A stretch of 64,000 bases of DNA from JACRLW01 sp050181465 (lineage in GTDB: Bacteria; Planctomycetota; UBA1135; UBA2386). A model generated the notes under the pieces. The model was not told the origin of the DNA. It made no database searches and was given only the letters and a program-made list of their open reading frames with translations. Position 1 is the first letter of the stretch; the number at the start of each line of letters is the position of its first letter. Both the position numbers and the translations under genes were made by a program. Shown piece after piece: positions 1-7,367 of the stretch. The stretch spans positions 39,140 to 103,139 of the forward strand of contig JBFXDD010000018.1 of assembly GCA_050181465.1 (NCBI GenBank), written 5' to 3'.

Positions 1-578
1 AATGCGGGCGGCACGCCGCCGCGAATGCACAGCTCGGCACACGCCCGATGCACCAGCCCCGAGCCCGGCCGCATCGCGCCGAGCCAACACTTGGGGTCGA
101 TGATCTCGCCGCGATACTCGAGGCTCTCGCCCGCCTCGACCGCCAGCTCGGGTGCCGTCGCGGGCTCGAGGACTTGTAGTCCGTCCACCTCGTCGACCAG
201 CTCGAGCACTCGCGCCTCCGCGCGCCGCAGCGCGACGCCGCGCAATCGCACGCGAGCCGCCGCTTGATCGCCGAGCGCGAGCGCCACGCGTTCGGCGACT
301 CCCGACTTGGTGGTCGCGACCAAGAGCCACGCGCGTTCCCGCTCAGGCGAGTTCGGATCAGGGGCGAACAGGACGGGATACGGCGCTCGGACGAGCAGCC
401 CGGTGAACTCGATCACCGCGTTCGACGCAGCGGCGTCGCCGCCAGGCTCCTGCACTCGCGCGAGCGCGGCGGTGAGGAATGCGAGCGCGAGTCCGATCGC
501 AAAGATCGTCGCTCGGACGAAGGCACGCCAGCCCTTCGGCAGGGGCGCGTAGCCGACGTAGAACTCGGTCGACTTCAT
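1..578 (-). CDS. Partial membrane-anchored protein with C-terminal Cys motifs, partner of the Rieske protein (runs off left edge)
   Basis: Read by eye on the minus strand from ATG at 578 to the window edge with no stop, so the C-terminus is missing. The protein begins MKSTEFYVGYAPLPKGW, has one membrane segment at about residues 20-41, then a soluble domain. Near the edge come the stretches DPKCWLGAMRPG and HRACAELCIRGG, a Cys/His-containing module. Its ATG overlaps the TGA of the upstream Rieske gene (ATGA), so the two are translationally coupled and probably act together in the periplasm or membrane. I do not recognise a named family. From the partner I infer a redox role, perhaps metal or cofactor binding through the Cys/His residues. 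The reading frame is clear; the function is uncertain. Confidence 0.8.
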   Translation of the reverse strand, partial: MKSTEFYVGYAPLPKGWRAFVRATIFAIGLALAFLTAALARVQEPGGDAAASNAVIEFTGLLVRAPYPVLFAPDPNSPERERAWLLVATTKSGVAERVALALGDQAAARVRLRGVALRRAEARVLELVDEVDGLQVLEPATAPELAVEAGESLEYRGEIIDPKCWLGAMRPGSGLVHRACAELCIRGGVPPA

Positions 579-1594
579 CGGGATCCCTCTCCGGACTCAT
601 CGGGAGTCGACCGAACTTGGATGCGACCGGCGACCACCCGCGAGCGGTAGGTCGACACACGGTCCGCGAAAGGCGGCGGGCTCCTGCCGTCCTCGGGCCG
701 GAACTGATAGCCATGCCACGGACAGGTCACGCAACCATCGAGGATGCGCCCCTCGGCCAGTGGACCGCCCTGATGGATACACACGCCGTCGACGGCTGCC
801 ACGCGATTGCCGACCCGATACACGGCGATGGGATGACCACCGGGCGTCAGCACCGCCCGCGCTCGACCGTCGACCAGGGACGCGAAGTCGCCGGCGTCGA
901 GCCATTCTTCGCCGAGCTGCGGTGCCAGACCTTCGGTCGCGCGCGAAGCAAGTCCCGCGGCGACGTGAAGTCCGGCGACGATCACCACGAGGATCCCCAT
1001 CACCCACGCGAACCACGGCGTCCCGCCGGTCTGCATCGCGCCGAACGCCACGTGCGCGATCAGTGCAAGCCACGCTGGATAGACGAGCATGTGAAGGTTC
1101 TTCCAGACGCGCGGGCCGAGCCAACTCAACCAGAAGTCGTGACTCGTCGCGGCTAGCAACAACAGGATCGCCAACGCCAACACGCCGAAGGGTTGGAACG
1201 ACGGTTCTGGACCGCTCGCACCGCTGCTGAGAACCGACACCAGTGGGTCGAGCGCGCCGAAGCCGTGGTACCAGACCAGAGAAAGGCCCCCGTGAAGGAT
1301 CGCCACCAGGGCCGTCGCGACGCCCAGGTGGCGACGGTTGTACAGCAACACGGCGAAGCGACGATCGAGCCGAGCGAGCGGTCCGATGCACAGGACCAAG
1401 GTCAGGAGCGCTGCGGCCGTCGCTCCCAGCGCTCGGATCGCGAGGATCTCCGCGCTCGGCCGGTTCGAAACCTCGGTCGATGCCAGGGAGATGCCGAGGA
1501 AACTGGCGACGGCCAGGCCGATGACCCCGCCCAGAACCAGGTCGTAGATGCGCTTGTGCCGGTTCCACTGCACGACCCGATAGCTCGTGCTCAC
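575..1594 (-). CDS. Ferric reductase-like transmembrane domain fused to a Rieske [2Fe-2S] domain
   Basis: A 339-residue protein. The N-terminal ~220 residues form a polytopic membrane domain like the haem-b ferric reductase/YedZ type, with His residues in helices (RRHLGVATALVAILHGG and KNLHMLVYPAWLALIAH) suited to haem ligation. The C-terminal domain carries the Rieske signature: C272-x-H274 and C291-x2-H294 (CIHQGG...CPWHGYQF). The expected job is electron transfer between the quinone pool or haem and a periplasmic partner. The start chosen is GTG at 1594, because it overlaps the stop of the upstream small gene (GTGA) and gives a sensible N-terminus (VSTSYRVVQWN). The frame stays open upstream to 1873, but that extension is Arg/Pro/Ser-rich shadow overlapping the coupled small genes. 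Domain assignment is firm; the redox partner is unknown. Confidence 0.9.
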   Translation of the reverse strand: MSTSYRVVQWNRHKRIYDLVLGGVIGLAVASFLGISLASTEVSNRPSAEILAIRALGATAAALLTLVLCIGPLARLDRRFAVLLYNRRHLGVATALVAILHGGLSLVWYHGFGALDPLVSVLSSGASGPEPSFQPFGVLALAILLLLAATSHDFWLSWLGPRVWKNLHMLVYPAWLALIAHVAFGAMQTGGTPWFAWVMGILVVIVAGLHVAAGLASRATEGLAPQLGEEWLDAGDFASLVDGRARAVLTPGGHPIAVYRVGNRVAAVDGVCIHQGGPLAEGRILDGCVTCPWHGYQFRPEDGRSPPPFADRVSTYRSRVVAGRIQVRSTPDESGEGSR

Positions 1595-1749
1595 CGGCCG
1601 CCTCCGATGCCGACAGAACCCCGCGCACCGATCGTCGGCGTGTCGGGGCGCGAGCGACGCTGCGATTCCGCCCACCACAAGACGAGCACGGCAACGAGCG
1701 GCACGAGGAACCACACTCGGCGGTGCACCAGCCGCTGCCGCAAGTTCAT
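1591..1749 (-). CDS. Small single-pass membrane protein of the Rieske operon
   Basis: A 52-residue protein starting MNLRQRLVHRRVWFLVPL, with a basic N-terminus, one hydrophobic helix at about residues 12-27 and a short hydrophilic tail. It overlaps its neighbours at both ends: ATG at 1749 overlaps the TGA of the 1746-1964 gene, and its own TGA overlaps the GTG start of the Rieske gene. This double coupling is the best evidence that it is a real gene. It has no recognisable family. It may be an assembly or anchoring subunit of the ferric reductase/Rieske complex, by inference from position only. Confidence 0.65.
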   Translation of the reverse strand: MNLRQRLVHRRVWFLVPLVAVLVLWWAESQRRSRPDTPTIGARGSVGIGGGR

Positions 1750-1964
1750 GCCGGCGAACTCCGGGTGATGACCCGCGCGAGACAGGTCGGCCACAAGAGG
1801 ATCGCTCCGGGGAGCAGCAGGATTCGCACGGGGATCGGGGCGGTTCGCATCCGGACATCGGATCGCGAGGCACCGACCGCGACGAACCAGATTCCGAACA
1901 GCAAACCGACGCCGAGGTAGAGCTCGACGATCCAAGCCACGACGACGGCGATGGGTTGAGGCAT
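1746..1964 (-). CDS. Small two-helix membrane protein, first gene visible in the Rieske operon
   Basis: A 72-residue protein, MPQPIAVVVAWIVELYLG..., with two hydrophobic helices (about residues 5-28 and 43-60) separated by a basic loop. Its stop overlaps the start of the next gene (ATGA), continuing a chain of four genes with overlapping ends. The divergent DedA gene starts at 2052, so the 87 bases between must hold both promoters. I do not recognise the family. A subunit or membrane anchor of the downstream redox complex is a reasonable inference. Confidence 0.65.
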   Translation of the reverse strand: MPQPIAVVVAWIVELYLGVGLLFGIWFVAVGASRSDVRMRTAPIPVRILLLPGAILLWPTCLARVITRSSPA

Positions 1965-2051
1965 GAGACAGAGATCGAGCGGGCGGCCGGTTACGCCGAG
2001 CCGACGGTGCCGTTCCGTTCGCTCTCGACTGCGGGGAATCATAGCGACACC

Positions 2052-3791
2052 ATGGGGAACCTCGGCGCGATGCGATCGTGTCCGGGCGCCCCTCCCGACC
2101 ACACCGTGCTCGACTTCGCCGTCTCCGACTGGCTCGCCGACCTCCTGGCGGAACTGCGCGCCGCGGGCGGCTGGCTGCCGGTCGCGCTGTTCCTCGGCAC
2201 CTTCGCGAGCGAGGACCTCACCTGCATCGCGGCGGGCATCTTGGCGGCCGAAGGAACGTTGTCGTTTCCAGCCGCGGCGATCGCCTGCACGCTGGGGATC
2301 TACGTCAGCGACTTGCTCCTCTATCTGGTCGGCGCACTGGGTGCGCGCGGCCTGCTTCGCTGGCGCCGACTGCGCGATCGTCTCGCGGAGGTCGACGCTA
2401 CGGTCTGGCGTCGCCGCCTCGATCGCCTCGGCCCCCATTTCCTGTTCGCGACGCGGTTCCTGCCGGGGTCGCGGCTCCCGGCCTACGTGACCGCGGGTGC
2501 GATCGGGTTTCCCTTCGGTCGATTCGCCTGGCTCTTGCTGTTGGCTGCGGCGCTGTGGACGCCGACCCTGGTCGCAATCGCGATGGCCTCGGGTGCGATC
2601 GTGAGCGAATGGCTCCGCGAGTATGGGCCGCTGGCCTGGCTCGCGGTGCCAGTAATGTTGGTCGTGGGCTGGATCGCGACTTCGGTCCTCGGTTCCCTCA
2701 CGACCTGGCGCGGTCGACGCCTGGCGATCGGTCGTTGGCGGCGATGGTCGAGGTTCGAGTACTGGCCGACCTGGCTCGTGTACCTGCCGGTCGCGGTCAC
2801 GCTGATCTTCCTCGCGGTCCGCTACCGACGCGTCGCCGTCTTCACCGCGTGCAATCCGGGGATCCCCTTCGGCGGATTGGTACTCGAGAGCAAGGGCGAG
2901 ATCCTCGCTCAGCTCGATCGCTCGAGTCACCCAAACGTAGCCGTCGCCGAGTTCCGCCGCTTGGCGGAGTCGCTGCCGCTCGAGGACAAGCTCGCGTTCG
3001 CCTCCGACTGGCTAGCGGCGGACGGCCGCGTCGTCCTCAAGCCCGACCTTGGCGAACGCGGCGCAGGGGTCGCGATCGTGACCGACTCCGCCGAGGCTCT
3101 CGCATGGCTGCGTCGCTGCCCCGGCGATGCCATCGTGCAGCGCTACGTCGACGGCGAGGAGTTCGGAGTCGGCTGGCGACGCCGCCCGGACGGCCGCGGC
3201 GAGGTCCACTCGATCGTCCACAAAGTCCCGCCGCGGTTGTTGGGCGACGGCGAGCACACACTCGAGGAGTTGATCCTCGCCGACCCTCGCGAAGTTGCGA
3301 TGGCCGGCTTCCACCTGCGGCAACAGGCCGCGCGACTGGAGTGGATTCCAGCCGCAGGAGAAACCGTCCGGCTGGGCCAACTGGGCACGCACTGCCGCGG
3401 GGCCAAGTTCGTGGACGCGCGTGCTCACGCGACTCCTGATCTCGAACGGTCGCTCGATGAGTTCCTGCGCGACGTCGACGGCCTCGACTTCGGCCGCTTC
3501 GATCTTCGGGTGCCCAGCACCACCGATCTGCGCGAAGGGCGACGACTCTCGATCCTCGAGTTCAACGGTGTGACCGGTGAACCCGCACACATCTACCACC
3601 CTGGCTACCCCTTCTGGCGAGGAATGGTCGATCTCTGTCGGCACTGGATCGCGGCCTGCGCGCGCGGCGCGCACAACCATCGTCGCGGCGTGCCGACTGC
3701 GAGCGCGACCGCGATCCTGCGGCTTCTGCGACAGGCCCGCGGCCGGCCGGCTTTCGAAGCTGCGCGGCCTGGCCCTGTCCGAGAATCCTGA
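2052..3791 (+). CDS. DedA/VTT-family membrane domain fused to an ATP-grasp domain
   Basis: A 579-residue fusion. Residues ~40-215 are a DedA-type (SNARE-associated/VTT) integral membrane domain: FLGTFASEDLTCIAAG at 47-62 matches the acidic entry motif, and FATRFLPGSRLPAYVTAG at 132-149 matches the conserved F-x3-R-F-x-P-G-x-R signature. Another hydrophobic segment lies at ~240-257. Residues ~260-545 look like an ATP-grasp ligase: GRVVLKPDLGERGAGV at 325-340 is the nucleotide-binding Lys/Gly loop, VQRYVDGEEFGVG follows, and FDLRVPS...ILEFNGVTGEP near 500-535 resembles the metal-binding end. DedA proteins transport or flip phospholipids and polyprenyl phosphate; ATP-grasp enzymes join carboxylates to amines, thiols or sugars. 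The start is ATG 2052; ATG 2070 is an alternative. The frame is open further upstream, but that part overlaps the divergent operon and is not protein-like. The substrate is unknown. Confidence 0.88.
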   Translation: MGNLGAMRSCPGAPPDHTVLDFAVSDWLADLLAELRAAGGWLPVALFLGTFASEDLTCIAAGILAAEGTLSFPAAAIACTLGIYVSDLLLYLVGALGARGLLRWRRLRDRLAEVDATVWRRRLDRLGPHFLFATRFLPGSRLPAYVTAGAIGFPFGRFAWLLLLAAALWTPTLVAIAMASGAIVSEWLREYGPLAWLAVPVMLVVGWIATSVLGSLTTWRGRRLAIGRWRRWSRFEYWPTWLVYLPVAVTLIFLAVRYRRVAVFTACNPGIPFGGLVLESKGEILAQLDRSSHPNVAVAEFRRLAESLPLEDKLAFASDWLAADGRVVLKPDLGERGAGVAIVTDSAEALAWLRRCPGDAIVQRYVDGEEFGVGWRRRPDGRGEVHSIVHKVPPRLLGDGEHTLEELILADPREVAMAGFHLRQQAARLEWIPAAGETVRLGQLGTHCRGAKFVDARAHATPDLERSLDEFLRDVDGLDFGRFDLRVPSTTDLREGRRLSILEFNGVTGEPAHIYHPGYPFWRGMVDLCRHWIAACARGAHNHRRGVPTASATAILRLLRQARGRPAFEAARPGPVRES

Positions 3792-3808
3792 CGGACCGGT
3801 TCTTTGGC

Positions 3809-3828
3809 GGTGCCGTAGGAGCGGCACC
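3809..3828 (+). terminator. 7-bp hairpin between the DedA fusion and the DoxX-like gene
   Basis: GGTGCCG at 3809-3815 pairs perfectly with CGGCACC at 3822-3828 across a 6-nt loop, 18 nt after the stop of the DedA/ATP-grasp gene. There is no T-run, so it is a weak candidate for an intrinsic terminator; it could also act in the leader of the following gene. Confidence 0.3.
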
Positions 3829-3876
3829 CGATTGCCTGGGATTCCTGCGTCGAGTCCCGAACCCGTCGAACATCCC

Positions 3877-4290
3877 ATGAGTACCGACAAGATCGCCTGG
3901 TTTCTGCGTGTCCCCGTCGCGCTGATCCTCCTGCAGACCCTGTTCTTCAAGTTCACCGGCGCCCCCGAGTCGGTCTACATCTTCGAAACCGTCGGCATGG
4001 AGCCGTTTGGGCGATACGCCTCGGGGGTCGCCGAGCTCGTGGCCGCCGTCCTCTTGCTCGTTCCTAGCGCGCGATTCGCTGCGCTCGGAGCGCTCCTCGC
4101 TCTCGGCGTGATCGCGGGAGCGATCTTCTTTCACCTGACCAAGCTCGGGATCGAAGTCGCCGGTGACGGCGGGCTCTTGTTCGGCATGGCCATCTTCGTG
4201 TTTCTCGGCGCGGTGATCCTGCTTGTCCTCTACCGCGGGGGTCTGGTGGAATGGCTTTCGCGGGTCCGCCCCCAATCCACCGTCTCATGA
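3877..4290 (+). CDS. DoxX-like four-helix membrane protein
   Basis: A 137-residue, highly hydrophobic protein (MSTDKIAWFLRVPVALILLQ...) with four predicted helices. The helix-1 segment LQTLFFKFTGAPES resembles the DoxX family pattern (L-x-F-x-x-x-G), and PFGRYASGVAELVAAVLLL matches the second DoxX helix. DoxX-like proteins are small inner-membrane proteins linked to quinone and redox functions. The start is ATG 3877. The stop overlaps the ATG of the DinB-like gene (ATGA), so the two are coupled. The exact role is unknown. Confidence 0.78.
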   Translation: MSTDKIAWFLRVPVALILLQTLFFKFTGAPESVYIFETVGMEPFGRYASGVAELVAAVLLLVPSARFAALGALLALGVIAGAIFFHLTKLGIEVAGDGGLLFGMAIFVFLGAVILLVLYRGGLVEWLSRVRPQSTVS

Positions 4291-4832
4291 GTCCCTCTTC
4301 TTCCATGCCGTACGCAGGTCCGACCGAGGACGCTCTGCGCTCTGCCGCTCGCGCCCTCGAGGATCTGGCCGGCTTCCTGAGTGATGTCTCGGCGGCGGAC
4401 TACCAGCGACCGAGCGCCATCGTCGCCGGCTCGACGCTCGGCCAGCACGTGCGGCACTGCCTCAACCACTTCGAAAGTTTGCTCGCGGGGCTTCCGCTCG
4501 GGTTCGTCGACTACGACGCTCGGAATCGCGACCTGGAGCTCGAATGCGATCGCAACTGCGCGATCGCACGCTGCCGCGTCCTCGCCGACGACATGCTCGC
4601 GAGCCTTCGCTCGCTGCCTGCGGCGGCGCCGGTCCTCGTCCGCATCGCGAGCGACCTCGAGGGCGAAGTCCCGCCTCAGAGATCTTCGCTGGGCCGCGAA
4701 CTGCTCTTCGTCCAAAGCCACACGGTGCATCACTTCGCGCTGCTGTGCGCGATCGCCCGCGAACATGGCTTGAAGGTCCCCGCAGACTTCGGGGTCGCGC
4801 CCTCAACGCTCCGACACCGGCGAGGGGACTGA
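4287..4832 (+). CDS. DinB-like metal-binding four-helix protein
   Basis: A 181-residue soluble protein. It shows the DinB/YfiT metalloenzyme pattern: an early helix with GQHVRHCLNHFESLL (about residues 52-66) and a late helix with QSHTVHHFALLCAIA (about residues 142-156). The His residues are spaced for a three-His metal site. Family members are thiol-dependent transferases or detoxification enzymes that usually carry Ni, Zn or Fe. The start is ATG 4287, within the stop of the DoxX-like gene; a second Met lies six residues later. It ends nine bases before the convergent PVC cytochrome gene. Substrate unknown. Confidence 0.75.
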   Translation: MSPSSSMPYAGPTEDALRSAARALEDLAGFLSDVSAADYQRPSAIVAGSTLGQHVRHCLNHFESLLAGLPLGFVDYDARNRDLELECDRNCAIARCRVLADDMLASLRSLPAAAPVLVRIASDLEGEVPPQRSSLGRELLFVQSHTVHHFALLCAIAREHGLKVPADFGVAPSTLRHRRGD

Positions 4833-4841
4833 CGGCCCCGG

Positions 4842-7367
4842 TCAGCGGCGCTCGAAGTCCTCGGCGCGGAACGGCTGCATACGGGTTGCCGTTGCCGCGC
4901 GCACGCGCGCGACCAGGGCCGCCTCGATCGGGCCGGCGGAATGATCGAAGGCCTGCCGCAACCAACTCGCGATCGACGCAACGTCAGCATCGCTGAGCTT
5001 CGCATGGTCGGGCATCAGCGGGAACTCGTAGCTCTGTCCGGCGACCTCGATCGGTCCGCTGAGCCCGCGAAGAATCACGCTGACGAGGCGATCGGGGTCG
5101 CCGACAACCCATTCCGAACCCCGCAGGGGCGGCGCCAACCCGGGCATGCCGACACCGTCGGGAAGGTGACAGCTCGCGCAGTGCACGGCGTAGAGGGCCG
5201 CACCCGCAGCATGTGACTCGGCGTTGTTCGCCGACGATCCTGTCGCCGACCGCACGGCCACGCCTTCACGAATCCGCACGAAGTAGGACTCGAGCTCCTT
5301 CTCGCGCTGGAGCAGTCCGTCAGGCGGCTGAGGCAGCAGCGCGGCGATCTCGACGGGCTTCTGACCCGACTTCGGCATGGCTTGCGCGAGTGAGGCGAGA
5401 ATCGCCTCCCGGCGTGGTGCGCTCACGTCCTCGATCGCCTGTCGATAGAGGACGGTGACGGCGTGACCTCGACGGTCGCGCGCCGCGACATCAGCGATTC
5501 GCCGCAGCCACGAAATCACGGCCGGCGACTCGCCGGAGTCCGCAGGCAAGGTCGTGATCGCTCTGAGCCACTCGGCCTCTTCGTCGATGCAATGCAACAG
5601 CAGGGCATCGCGGATCGCGGCGTCGGTTGGGAAACGAAGCATCAAGCCGAGTAGCGCGTCCCGACGTGCTGCGAGATTCGGATCGCTCAGCGCGCTGCTC
5701 GCGAGGACGGCGCCGAGAGCCACCAGCGAATCGGTCTCGGTCGCGAGCACCCGATCGATGAGGCCGAGTGCCAGGGGCCGACCGGCTCGAAGGAACGGTT
5801 GCGACCACCGCACCGCGTGACGGCGCACGATCGGCGACTCATGGCGCAACGCGGCCGCCAGGACGTCGAGGTCCAGTCGATCGAGACCGCCGAGAACGGA
5901 CAGCGATGCCACGATGGCGACCGGATCCACCCCCGCGAGCACCTGCCGGCGGAGGGCGGGGCAGACCGAAGGGTCGGCTCGCGCAACCAACACCTCGCGT
6001 GCGCGATCGCGACGCCAGCCGTGGTCCGCAGCAAGGTCGTCGAGGAGTTCCGCGTTCGTTCGGGTCCCACTCGGCGTCAGCGGGCGCGAAGCGGAAGGCT
6101 CGGGCCGTACGCGCCAGATGCGACCGCGATGGATCGGCTGCTCGAGTCCGCGATCCTCGACTTGGCGGCGCAGCCACGTCGTCACGTAGTTGCGGTGCTG
6201 CAACACGCCGCGATACATGTCGACGATGTACAATGCATCATCGGGGCCGTCGGTGAAGTTCACCGGACGAAACCGCTCATCGGTCGACGTCAGGAATTCA
6301 CTCTTGCCGAGCGCGTTGCGCCCGCGCATCCGCGCGCCTTCCGGATGCAATTCCACCCGGCGCACGAGATTCGCCGCCGGCTCGGCGACGAACGCCGACC
6401 CGCTCTGGGACGCCAGCCAGCGACCTCGATAGACGAACGGCGCGCAAGCTGCCGTGAACCGAGCGAGCGTGCCGTCGTCGCGCAGCGTGCCCTTCTGATA
6501 CCCGCGATTGACACCCGGCGTGATGCGACCCGGATACACGCTCTGATCGTCGACCACCCGCTGGTTGAGGAAGGCCAGTCCGCCGGGAATCGACAGACCG
6601 GCCCCGAACGTGGGATCCTCCGCGTGCGCGCGCAGGTGATCGCTGTTGTTGTCGTGGTAGAAGCTGCCGCCGTCGTCGAAGGAGAGTCCCCACTGCCCGG
6701 CCATCGCGACCGCCTCGGTCCGAAACGACCGGCCGTCCCACCACAACTTCCGATCGAATCGCGCGAGATGGATCCAGCCGTCGAACCAACGGATCGGCGA
6801 ATTCGCCGCGTGCTCGGGATCGCTGGTCGCGTTGGGGTAGTCGATGCCGATCGGCTCCATCGTCTCCGCGATCAGGTCACCATCAGCGTCCGTGCACAGG
6901 AAGAAGGACGGAGCGGCGATCACCAACGCATGATGGTCGTCGAGCGGCAGCACGGCGCGCGGCAGGACGAGCCCCTCGCGATAGACGGTCCGCGCGTCCA
7001 TCCGACCATCGCCGTCCGTGTCGCGGAGGACCACGATACGACCGACGGGCGCATCCTCGCCGGAAGCATCGATGTCGGGCATGAAACCGCGCATCTCCAC
7101 CACCCAGAGCCGCGCATGAGCATCGAAGTGCGCGACGACGGGATCCTCGACGAGCGGCTCGGACGCGACCAGTTCGACGCACAAGCCCGGCTCGACGGTG
7201 AACGTCGCCAGTTCCTCCGTTGGACTCCGCTCCGGTGCCGCCGGGACTTGCCAATGCGAGGGCACCGGCGCCTGCACCGTTCCCGGTGGGTCCTTGCGAT
7301 CGCCGGCCTGCGCGGCGAGAGACGCTGCGACGGCCAGCACCGCGAGAAGCACGCGCACGTTCACCAT
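4842..7367 (-). CDS. PVC-type membrane-bound dehydrogenase with HEAT repeats and C-terminal cytochrome c domain
   Basis: An 841-residue exported protein. Residues 1-20 (MVNVRVLLAVLAVAASLAAQ) are a signal peptide. The next ~430 residues form the beta-propeller-like dehydrogenase domain typical of Planctomycetes and Verrucomicrobia (for example EMRGFMPDIDASGEDAPVG and NFTDGPDDALYIVDMYRG). Residues ~450-690 are helical, HEAT-like. The C-terminal domain is a c-type cytochrome: C730-A-S-C733-H734 binds haem, with Met785 (PLMPDH) the likely sixth ligand. Such proteins are thought to pass electrons from sugar or other periplasmic oxidations to the respiratory chain. ATG 7367 is chosen because it gives the signal peptide and overlaps the upstream Gfo/Idh stop by 7 nt. 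Substrate unknown. Confidence 0.92.
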   Translation of the reverse strand: MVNVRVLLAVLAVAASLAAQAGDRKDPPGTVQAPVPSHWQVPAAPERSPTEELATFTVEPGLCVELVASEPLVEDPVVAHFDAHARLWVVEMRGFMPDIDASGEDAPVGRIVVLRDTDGDGRMDARTVYREGLVLPRAVLPLDDHHALVIAAPSFFLCTDADGDLIAETMEPIGIDYPNATSDPEHAANSPIRWFDGWIHLARFDRKLWWDGRSFRTEAVAMAGQWGLSFDDGGSFYHDNNSDHLRAHAEDPTFGAGLSIPGGLAFLNQRVVDDQSVYPGRITPGVNRGYQKGTLRDDGTLARFTAACAPFVYRGRWLASQSGSAFVAEPAANLVRRVELHPEGARMRGRNALGKSEFLTSTDERFRPVNFTDGPDDALYIVDMYRGVLQHRNYVTTWLRRQVEDRGLEQPIHRGRIWRVRPEPSASRPLTPSGTRTNAELLDDLAADHGWRRDRAREVLVARADPSVCPALRRQVLAGVDPVAIVASLSVLGGLDRLDLDVLAAALRHESPIVRRHAVRWSQPFLRAGRPLALGLIDRVLATETDSLVALGAVLASSALSDPNLAARRDALLGLMLRFPTDAAIRDALLLHCIDEEAEWLRAITTLPADSGESPAVISWLRRIADVAARDRRGHAVTVLYRQAIEDVSAPRREAILASLAQAMPKSGQKPVEIAALLPQPPDGLLQREKELESYFVRIREGVAVRSATGSSANNAESHAAGAALYAVHCASCHLPDGVGMPGLAPPLRGSEWVVGDPDRLVSVILRGLSGPIEVAGQSYEFPLMPDHAKLSDADVASIASWLRQAFDHSAGPIEAALVARVRAATATRMQPFRAEDFERR

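Noticed and set aside
1587..2051. Upstream in-frame extension of the DedA/ATP-grasp gene
   Set aside because: Arg/Asp/Pro-rich low-complexity sequence antisense to three coupled small genes; the domain starts after ATG 2052.
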